From contig NZ_PGTO01000002.1 of the NCBI RefSeq assembly GCF_003284725.1, forward strand, positions 124,001-188,000: a DNA stretch of 64,000 nt, read 5' to 3'. Source of the DNA: Paramagnetospirillum kuznetsovii. Its GTDB lineage: Bacteria > Pseudomonadota > Alphaproteobacteria > Rhodospirillales > Magnetospirillaceae. Below, piece by piece: positions 50,381 to 56,746 of this stretch. The first letter of the stretch is position 1; every line of letters begins with the position of its first letter. The position numbers and the translations under genes are program-made. The notes below the pieces were generated by a model. The model did not search any database, had not been told where the DNA came from, and saw only the letters and a program-made list of their open reading frames with translations.

Positions 50381-51169
50381 CTATTCCGGCAGCGGGGTCG
50401 CGCCCGCCACGCTCATGCCCAGCCAGCCGACGCTGGCGCCGATGACTTCGGGCGTGCCCAGCAAGGACAATTCCTCCACCGGATGGGGCAGGACCGCCAG
50501 ACTGGCCTCGGCGTCATGCCAGTCGGAGGCGACCTTGTCGCGGATATCGGGCAGCACCCAATGCAGCCGGGGCGGCGCGTCCGGCCGGGTCAGATCGGGC
50601 AACCCCACCGCGCCGACCACCTTATTGGTCAGGAAGCCCAAGGGCTGGCCGGGGCGGCCGGTCAGGGTCAGCTTCGCCTCGATCAGGCGGCGTTCCTTCA
50701 CGCTCAGCGACGCGCCCAGGCGATTGCCCGCCTTGATCTTGGCAGCGGCGGCATGGTCGATGGGCAGCGAGCGGGTCATATGGGTGGTCCCCAGCTTCTT
50801 GGGCCAGCCCTGCAAAAGACCGCGCAACAGGGAGATATCCTGATCCACCCAGATGAAGGGGCAGTAATTGTACAGGCTTCCGTCGGGCCGCTCGATCTCG
50901 GTGATGACGATGGTCTCGCGGTACTGGGAATAAACCGGGTCCAACAGTTCCGAACCGTCGGTGGTGGCCTGCCAGTCGGCGAAATGGATGCAGCCCTTGC
51001 CGGTCAGGCGACCCAACCGCGCCGGAACCAGTTCGGCGCCATGGGTGGTGTCCAAGCGCACCCCCACATTGATCAGCCAACCGGCATAGTGCCATGGCGG
51101 CGGCGGCACCAGGGCGGCGCGGCCGCTGGCGGTGAAGGGGGCGGTGAAGCTCGCGAAGGTCTTGTCCAT
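50381..51169 (-). CDS. Acetoacetate decarboxylase-family protein
   Basis: A 262-residue protein of the ADC-like fold: WLINVGVRLDTT, YRETIVITEIERPDGSLYNYCPFIWVDQDISLLRGLLQGWPKKLGTTH. The WPKKLG motif supplies the Schiff-base lysine pair of acetoacetate decarboxylase. Acetoacetate is a product of HMG-CoA lyase in the nearby liu cluster, so decarboxylation to acetone is an attractive but unproved role; many family members have other substrates. ATG 51169 has GGGAGA upstream. It is convergent with the patatin gene (4 bases apart). Confidence 0.75.
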   Translation of the reverse strand: MDKTFASFTAPFTASGRAALVPPPPWHYAGWLINVGVRLDTTHGAELVPARLGRLTGKGCIHFADWQATTDGSELLDPVYSQYRETIVITEIERPDGSLYNYCPFIWVDQDISLLRGLLQGWPKKLGTTHMTRSLPIDHAAAAKIKAGNRLGASLSVKERRLIEAKLTLTGRPGQPLGFLTNKVVGAVGLPDLTRPDAPPRLHWVLPDIRDKVASDWHDAEASLAVLPHPVEELSLLGTPEVIGASVGWLGMSVAGATPLPE

Positions 51170-51276
51170 GACTGTCTCCCGCTGACCTGGGGTGGACGGT
51201 AGCAAGGGCGTGGTGGGCTGTCAAAGGAGCCGGTCCCGCTTGACCACGGGCATGGGCTCCGCCATCCTGGCACGCC

Positions 51277-52365
51277 ATGGATGAAGTGACGCGCCAGATT
51301 TCCGCGATTGAACGACTGGACTGGCTGCGTCTGATCCGCAGCGAGAACGTGGGTCCGCGCACCTTCACGCGGCTGTTGGAGCGGTTCGGGTCCGCCGCCA
51401 GCGCCTTGGCCGCATTGCCCGATCTGGCCAAGCGCGGCGGATCGCGCCGCCCTATCGTCTTGTGTTCCAAGGCCGATGCCGAACGGGAACTGGCCCGGGC
51501 CGAGCGGCTGGGGCTGCGCTATCTGGCGACGGTGGAACCGGGCTATCCCCGCGCTCTGGCGGCCACCGAGGACGCACCGCCGCTGCTGACCGTCTTGGGG
51601 AATGCCTCCCTGCTGACCAAGCCCATGGTCGCCATGGTGGGGGCGCGCAACGCCTCGCTCAACGGCCGCAATTTCGCCCGCAAGCTGGCGGCCGAGCTGG
51701 GGCGTTCCGGCATGGTGGTGGCAAGCGGCATGGCGCGCGGCATCGACACGGCGGCCCATCAAGGGGCCTTGGCCTTTGGAACCGTGGCGGTTCTTGCCGG
51801 TGGCGCCGAGGTGGTCTATCCGCCCGAGAACGACGGTCTGTGGCGCGAGATCGTCGAGACCGGCGTGGTTGTCTCGGAAATGCCGCCGGGCACACAGCCC
51901 CAGGCCAGCCACTTTCCCCGCCGCAACCGCATCATCTCGGGCCTGTCGCTGGGCGTGGTGGTGGTGGAGGCCAATGCGCGGTCGGGCTCGCTGATCACGG
52001 CGCGCTTCGCCGCCGATCAGGGCCGCGAGGTCTTCGCGGTGCCGGGCTCGCCCATGGACCCCCGCGCCGCCGGACCCAATGACCTGATCCGCCACGGCGC
52101 CACCCTGACGGAAAGCGCCGAGGATGTTCTGAACGTTTTGTCCGACCTATTGCGGCGGCCCTTGTCCGAGGGCAGAAAGGCCGATTACCGGGCCCAGAAC
52201 GTGGCGATTCCCGGCGAGGAAGAGGTGGATCGGGCGCGGGTCGATATCCTCGAACTGCTGGGGCCGTCCGCCGTGACGGTTGACGACATGTACCGACGCT
52301 TATTGGGGGAGCCAAGAAAACCTAGGAAAACAGCCACTTTCAGCCACCTAAGAATAGCCGCATAA
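51277..52365 (+). CDS. dprA: DNA-processing protein DprA, 3' end replaced
   Basis: DprA binds incoming single-stranded DNA and loads RecA during natural transformation. The 362-residue product has a complete Rossmann-like core: VAMVGARNASLNGRNFARKLAAEL, GMARGIDTAAHQGAL, AGGAEVVYPPEN, and PRRNRIISGLSLGVVVVEA with SGSLITARFA. The usual C-terminal winged-helix domain begins (DILELLGPSAVTVDDM) but then becomes RRLLGEPRKPRKTATF..., which does not look like the family. The break at about 52290 is where the accessory region starts, so the insertion seems to have replaced about the last 40 codons. The core is probably still functional. Confidence 0.88.
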   Translation: MDEVTRQISAIERLDWLRLIRSENVGPRTFTRLLERFGSAASALAALPDLAKRGGSRRPIVLCSKADAERELARAERLGLRYLATVEPGYPRALAATEDAPPLLTVLGNASLLTKPMVAMVGARNASLNGRNFARKLAAELGRSGMVVASGMARGIDTAAHQGALAFGTVAVLAGGAEVVYPPENDGLWREIVETGVVVSEMPPGTQPQASHFPRRNRIISGLSLGVVVVEANARSGSLITARFAADQGREVFAVPGSPMDPRAAGPNDLIRHGATLTESAEDVLNVLSDLLRRPLSEGRKADYRAQNVAIPGEEEVDRARVDILELLGPSAVTVDDMYRRLLGEPRKPRKTATFSHLRIAA

Positions 52366-52415
52366 GGCGAAAATAAGCAACCGGCAAGCCGACATGTCTG
52401 GACGGCTGACACATG

Positions 52416-52447
52416 AAAAAGCCCCCAACTTTAATCGGGGGCTTTTT
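52416..52447. terminator. Bidirectional terminator between dprA and the HTH gene
   Basis: Perfect 11-base stem AAAAAGCCCCC / GGGGGCTTTTT with a 10-base loop. Its A and T tracts suit termination from both strands of the convergent pair. Confidence 0.88.
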
Positions 52448-52475
52448 GCTGGAGCGTCATCCGTCAATTGCGGCG

Positions 52476-52682
52476 TCACGGCAGTTGGTTCGTGCTGTTC
52501 ACCTTTTTAGAGTCAACCCAGAGAATTAAGTCGGATCGTTTGTATAGAACCCGACCGTTCGCAAAAGGCTTACTGAAAGGTGGTCCACCGCCAAGACGGC
52601 GATAGCGTTCAAGTGTGTATGGGTGGTTCCTAAGAAGCATAGCTGCTTCCTTCGGAGTTAGGTATTCATCATCTTTGTCCAT
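52476..52682 (-). CDS. Excisionase/AlpA-like helix-turn-helix protein
   Basis: A 68-residue DNA-binding protein: EYLTPKEAAMLLRNHPYTLERYRRLGGGPPF then GRVLYKRSDLILWVDSKK. This is the MerR-like HTH_17 fold used by phage and island excisionases and by AlpA-type activators. It stands at the island edge, next to the interrupted dprA, which suits a recombination directionality factor, but no recombinase gene is visible nearby. Role in excision is therefore inferred. Confidence 0.75.
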   Translation of the reverse strand: MDKDDEYLTPKEAAMLLRNHPYTLERYRRLGGGPPFSKPFANGRVLYKRSDLILWVDSKKVNSTNQLP

Positions 52683-52799
52683 TCTATTCCCCTATTCAAT
52701 TTCACAGTTTTGTATACGCCTGAACAATGAATAGTTCAATCGCGTGCCAACACATTTACCGTCAACTCAAAGCGGCAAACAATATGGCCCCCATGAAAT

Positions 52800-53174
52800 T
52801 CAATTTCTTTTTGGGTTATCGTGGCCTGGATGCAACAGGCCGGTCCCCCCCTTCTTTGAATCCGACACTATCCCCTCCACCTCAAGGCAGGCCTTCCTGA
52901 CCAGTGCCATGTCGTGAGGATCGCTCAGCCAGACGATGACGGCGACGAACCCGATGTGTTTCAGCACCGTTCGCCAATGGATGTCGGACAATTCGCCACC
53001 GCCGTTGTCGGTCAGCACTACCTCGCCCAGCCGATCCTTCATGGCCTCTTCCAGGTAGCTCAGTCCTTCGTCATCGACTGCCAACATGATCGAGCAGGGG
53101 TAGGTTTCCGATAGCCCCGCCAACCGACGCTCGATGTCGGCAACAAGAGCGAGTTCTGCTTTAGCTTTTGTCAT
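52800..53174 (-). CDS. Hypothetical island protein (124 aa)
   Basis: Starting MTKAKAELALVADIERRLAGLSE, the protein has an alternating strand/helix pattern (SIMLAVDDEGLSYLEEAMKD, EVVLTDNGGGEL, VAVIVWLSDPHDMALVRKACLEVE) suggesting an alpha/beta fold. I do not recognise a family. ATG 53174 overlaps the upstream zinc-ribbon gene by 14 bases, so they are likely co-translated; ATG 53195 is an alternative. Confidence 0.6.
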   Translation of the reverse strand: MTKAKAELALVADIERRLAGLSETYPCSIMLAVDDEGLSYLEEAMKDRLGEVVLTDNGGGELSDIHWRTVLKHIGFVAVIVWLSDPHDMALVRKACLEVEGIVSDSKKGGTGLLHPGHDNPKRN

Positions 53175-53337
53175 CGGGAAACTCAGCAGGAACAAAGCAG
53201 TTTTCGCAGATGATCTTGTTAGTTAAGGTTATTAGATAAAAAATACCACCACATTTTGGGCACGTCTTTGCGTATTGGTCTGGGTTTAGCTCTCGATCCT
53301 TCGGGAAATTAACTACTTCATGCATTGAATTGTTCAT
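53161..53337 (-). CDS. Small zinc-ribbon protein (58 aa)
   Basis: A 58-residue protein with two cysteine pairs, CPKCGGIFYLITLTNKIICENC, the CxxC-CxxC layout of a zinc ribbon. The start at 53337 has GAGG seven bases upstream. It precedes and overlaps the 124-residue gene. Such small zinc proteins are common in phages and islands; function unknown. Confidence 0.6.
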   Translation of the reverse strand: MNNSMHEVVNFPKDRELNPDQYAKTCPKCGGIFYLITLTNKIICENCFVPAEFPDDKS

Positions 53338-53464
53338 GATGCACCTCGCTTTCATGTTTATTTATGCTGCGAGTGCAGTCTTGCGTCCCAGTCCCGGAAA
53401 TGGTGCAGGAACCATTGATTCTGGCACCTGCACCATCAGCCCGCTCGTCCTCACCGAGCGGTGG

Positions 53465-53662
53465 TCAATGTGGCTTCTGACGGAGCAATCGCTTGATTTG
53501 AGACCGAATGTTCCGCGAGGTTCTCCAGTTGGAGTTGGTTGAAGCCGTAATGCAGATCATTCCTGTCTCCCGGTGGACAAGGCGGTAGTGGCCTCCAGCC
53601 GTTAATTCCAAATCCCAATCCGCCCCGAACGTTTGTCGTAGTTCACGCTCGAACTTCTTCAT
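53465..53662 (-). CDS. Small HicA-like protein (65 aa)
   Basis: A 65-residue basic protein, KKFERELRQTFGADWDLELTAGGHYRLVHRETGMICITASTNSNWRTSRNIRSQIKRLL. The GGHYRLVH strand followed by a T-S-N-W-R turn and a basic helix resembles the HicA-type dsRNA-binding-like fold, including phage relatives. No HicB-like partner is adjacent. It starts 5 bases after the stop of the 192-residue gene, so the two are probably one operon. The assignment is weak. Confidence 0.5.
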   Translation of the reverse strand: MKKFERELRQTFGADWDLELTAGGHYRLVHRETGMICITASTNSNWRTSRNIRSQIKRLLRQKPH

Positions 53663-53667
53663 GGCCG

Positions 53668-54246
53668 TTAATCCAACTGGTCGGCAACGCAGGTCCAGGT
53701 CGGATCATCCTTGGCAAAAGCCCAGAGGGCGGTGATGCAGCCGCGATACCAGTCACTGGCCTTGCCCATGTCCATACCCTTGATGAAGTAGTGATCCAGA
53801 GCGTTCGGGTCATCCTGGAGGGCAACGGCCAACTGGCTATAGACCACTGCCGAGACAAAGATGCCGTACTGGCTCGGGGTCATGGTGGCGGAAGCCCCAT
53901 TGTCACTCCGCTCAACCGTCTCAGGGTTAGGCACGAACGGAATGGGGATCAGGTGCTTTCCTGCCTTCAGGTAGCCCCAGCTTGCGATCTTAAGCGGGAT
54001 CAGCTTGGCAAAAACAGTGTGCCACCTCTGCGGAAATCCACCGAAGATGGAGGAATATTCTTGGAGATAGAGTAAAATCGTATCGTCTGAGAATTCAACG
54101 CTATCATTTGGCATGAATAGCGTCGCATTATCCGACGAAATCACAGTGTCGTAGAAGAGTGCTGTCGGAGTGTACGCAGGATCATCGTTAGTCGTTGCTT
54201 CTGATGTATTCTGATAGTTTGTTGTATTTGTGCTTCTCTGTGTCAT
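53668..54246 (-). CDS. Hypothetical island protein (192 aa)
   Basis: A 192-residue protein with a Thr/Asn-rich N-terminus (TQRSTNTTNYQNTSEATTNDD) followed by a mostly helical body (YGIFVSAVVYSQLAVALQDDPNALDHYFIKGMDMGKASDWYRGCITALWAFAKDD). No family recognised. It is less GC-rich than the core genome at its start. First gene of a two-gene unit with the HicA-like protein. Confidence 0.55.
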   Translation of the reverse strand: MTQRSTNTTNYQNTSEATTNDDPAYTPTALFYDTVISSDNATLFMPNDSVEFSDDTILLYLQEYSSIFGGFPQRWHTVFAKLIPLKIASWGYLKAGKHLIPIPFVPNPETVERSDNGASATMTPSQYGIFVSAVVYSQLAVALQDDPNALDHYFIKGMDMGKASDWYRGCITALWAFAKDDPTWTCVADQLD

Positions 54247-54430
54247 AGTTTCTTTCTTTCGAAGGCGTGTTCCGCTTCATGATTGATTTGGATTTGGACG
54301 GGCTTCATGCCACGTCTGTTCAACGCCGCCATCGGGAGTGATGGATGGGAACGACCCATCGCCTGCGACTTTCGCCGCCGCTCTACGGTGAGCTACATCA
54401 CCCAGTGATCGTCTGCCTGTCGGCATGGGG

Positions 54431-54790
54431 TCACGACCAAGACCCAACCACGTACCCTTCCTTGTCAGTCACAACGTTGGCCTTCACCTTCGAGGACCAG
54501 CCACGGCGATGGTTTGGCTTGACCGCCCGTTTATGGGCTGCTTTGAGCTTGGATATCTCCTGATGCAGGCGGTCAATCTCACTCATTTGCACATCGGCCA
54601 CGGCTTCCCAATCGATAGAGGAACCGCCGATGTGACCGTCCCCCGTGCTGATCACGAGTTGGCTTGCGTGGATTCCCTTGGCGTTGAGTATGGCGGCGAT
54701 CTTACCAATGGCCGTCAGCCGTTCTGGATCGGTTGCTGCGGGATCGAGTGCTGTGGCCAGCAGCTTTATGATTTTGTCCATTTGACTCAC
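54431..54790 (-). CDS. Hypothetical island protein (119 aa)
   Basis: A 119-residue protein. MDKIIKLLATALDPAATDPERLTAIGKIAAILNAKGI faintly recalls the helical start of DUF2786 proteins, and a helical segment (MSEIDRLHQEISKLKAAHKRAVK) may be a coiled coil. I consider the family link weak. The gaps on both sides (about 185 bases to the left, 70 to the right) show no other gene. Confidence 0.5.
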   Translation of the reverse strand: MSQMDKIIKLLATALDPAATDPERLTAIGKIAAILNAKGIHASQLVISTGDGHIGGSSIDWEAVADVQMSEIDRLHQEISKLKAAHKRAVKPNHRRGWSSKVKANVVTDKEGYVVGSWS

Positions 54791-54859
54791 TCAATCAATC
54801 TGGCGTCGCATGCCATCATTGAAGATGGCATGCCGCACCTGATCATTATTGGGGCCGAA

Positions 54860-55261
54860 TTAGGGAAGCGATTCAAAAGCCCGCATGCTCTCCCACTGCC
54901 TTTCGAGTGGGACGCCGTCAGCGACACTCTCTACCCCCCAGCAGAACCCAAGGATGACAGCTACCATATGGCGAACATCATCGTCGCCAAGCGTAGATAA
55001 GCCTTCAATCGCATTTTTATATAGACGCGATACGCGATCGTTGTGCTCACTTGTCAGGCAATCAATTTTTTCCGCTGGTTCGATGCAGTATTTTTGTGCC
55101 TCATTTGATGAGATTTGTTGTTCTTTGGCGTAGGCGGACAATTCAAAAATCATCACCGCAACACTAAAGTCGGTGATGTTTGACATCGTACCGCTGACTG
55201 CTGACATGATAAATTTAAACGTCTCGCAGTCGATGTTTTTGATAAAATTAGCTCGCAACAT
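54860..55261 (-). CDS. Hypothetical island protein (133 aa)
   Basis: A helical 133-residue protein: MLRANFIKNIDCETFKFIMSAVSGTMSNITDFSVAVMIFELSAYAKEQQISSNEAQKY..., ending WESMRAFESLP. The ATG at 55261 has GGAGAG upstream and is favoured over in-frame codons further out. No family recognised. It is divergent from the 311-residue gene. Confidence 0.55.
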   Translation of the reverse strand: MLRANFIKNIDCETFKFIMSAVSGTMSNITDFSVAVMIFELSAYAKEQQISSNEAQKYCIEPAEKIDCLTSEHNDRVSRLYKNAIEGLSTLGDDDVRHMVAVILGFCWGVESVADGVPLERQWESMRAFESLP

Positions 55262-55422
55262 TTTCTCTCTCCTGACTGTGATGGCATTAAAGCTGTGCAC
55301 TTGCTGCCCATAACCTGACTGGGGCACCGGCAACACCGATTACCAACCCCAACCAATATGGCTATAATGCCAGGAGCAAAATTCAGTCCTATGTGAGAGC
55401 AGCTTTTCCAAATTAGAGGGCT

Positions 55423-56358
55423 ATGGCGATGTTTCCATCATCGGCAGTCATTTGTGAGTCGGGAGAATCGGCAGAATCTGATGCGTTTTCGTACTGCAAG
55501 TATGTGGCTCAGTGCTGCGGCATCCCCGTCGAGCGGCAAATTCAGGGGAGCGGCGATCTAGAAGACCAAATCCGCGATCTGCTTCGACAGGAAGACCTCA
55601 TCGAAATCACTTTTGACACTCCAGCGTGGCACCCATTTATCGTACTGTTTGACAGTAGTGACCATATTTCTGATCAATTAATGGATTTATTTCTTCTGGA
55701 GCCAATTATTTTTTGTGATGCATTCTCTGTGTCGTCAAATCTATCACCTCCGATGTACTCTGTTGAAAATCCTTATCATCTTTTGCTTAATAGGCGGAAC
55801 GTGCTTAATTGTTACCTAATGCTTCGTGGTGACTTCCAGAAGAGCAAAAAATCTGTACGACACCACGCCGTTGCTTATAAAATGCACGTTTACAATAAAA
55901 TGATTGATATAATTGACGAAAAGAGGGTGTGGATGTCGGATGAATCGATTGGATACGCTCTTTGCGAAATCGGCTATATGTCGTCATGTGTTATTGATAC
56001 AGAGACTGGTAGGGTTCTTTGGAACAGCAAAAATATAAAAGACTGTAGTGATTTAGATCTTACTTGTGGCCTCGACAGGGTTTTCTTTAACTTTCCAATT
56101 ACCTTTATTAATATTGAAAATGCCGTTAACTCAATAAGCCGTGACAATGATCCTGTTGCAAAACTAATTGCGAAAAGGAGGCTTGATGTTAATTCTCGTC
56201 CAAAAGCATCAAAGACCAACGTCCTGTCACGGGTTGATGGCTCGCACATTCCATTCGACTCATCGTTAATTAGCAATTTACTTAAAGAACTAAATAAACG
56301 ATCTGAGTGGGAGGAGGTAAAATTAAAATTCGGAACTCGCACTCGCACATCAAGGTAG
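55423..56358 (+). CDS. Hypothetical AT-rich island protein (311 aa)
   Basis: A 311-residue protein of unknown family, encoded in markedly AT-rich DNA (a 60-base sample at 56101 has 21 G/C). Visible features: an acidic N-terminal third (LEDQIRDLLRQEDLIEITFDTPAWHPFIVLFDSSDH), aromatic-rich middle, and a basic C-terminal tail (KLIAKRRLDVNSRPKASK...). No membrane segment or recognised catalytic motif. GAGGG stands just before the start; ATG 55429 is an alternative. It reads toward the helicase-methyltransferase-restriction genes, 388 bases away, and may belong with them. Confidence 0.6.
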   Translation: MAMFPSSAVICESGESAESDAFSYCKYVAQCCGIPVERQIQGSGDLEDQIRDLLRQEDLIEITFDTPAWHPFIVLFDSSDHISDQLMDLFLLEPIIFCDAFSVSSNLSPPMYSVENPYHLLLNRRNVLNCYLMLRGDFQKSKKSVRHHAVAYKMHVYNKMIDIIDEKRVWMSDESIGYALCEIGYMSSCVIDTETGRVLWNSKNIKDCSDLDLTCGLDRVFFNFPITFINIENAVNSISRDNDPVAKLIAKRRLDVNSRPKASKTNVLSRVDGSHIPFDSSLISNLLKELNKRSEWEEVKLKFGTRTRTSR

Positions 56359-56746
56359 GATGTAATATTTAGAATGCATTGATAAGACATTAAGCTGAAC
56401 ACTCCTGTCCTGGCATTATTTCTGAGCCGTGCAAATGTGTTCAGCCTGAATGTCACGGTTTCAATAAATTCTGGCAGTGTCTGCCTTCGGCGACGACGGA
56501 ATGTCCGAAAAACGGACTCCTCGATGCTGCCAGTGGCGTTCGTTCTGATCGCAAGCCTTGCCACCATGACAGTTTCGGTCACCCATGCCGGTTTCATTTC
56601 TGATTCCTCGCTGACTCCTGGTTGCCCACGGGGCCGCCTATGGATACTCTGAGCAATTGAAAAGAGAGAATGCCATTCCGTAACGGGCGACAATGGCTGA
56701 ACCGGGGAAATGTGGTCGTTGCTCGTGGCGGCGACCTGGGGGCTGA
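56359..56746. other. Gene-free interval before the SNF2 helicase
   Basis: 388 bases with no convincing gene. Short open frames exist on both strands but have no recognisable content or ribosome-binding site. I see no clear promoter, terminator hairpin or long repeat; the start of the helicase transcript must lie here or upstream. Confidence 0.5.

Noticed and set aside
54425-55000. 191-codon plus-strand frame in the island
   Set aside because: It overlaps two minus-strand frames with better protein character; the downstream one also has a ribosome-binding site.
55974-56693. 239-codon minus-strand frame
   Set aside because: Its first half is in the gene-free gap and the rest is antisense to the 311-residue gene, which has better codon character. 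The possibility of an old insertion-sequence fragment in 56400-56690 could not be supported.
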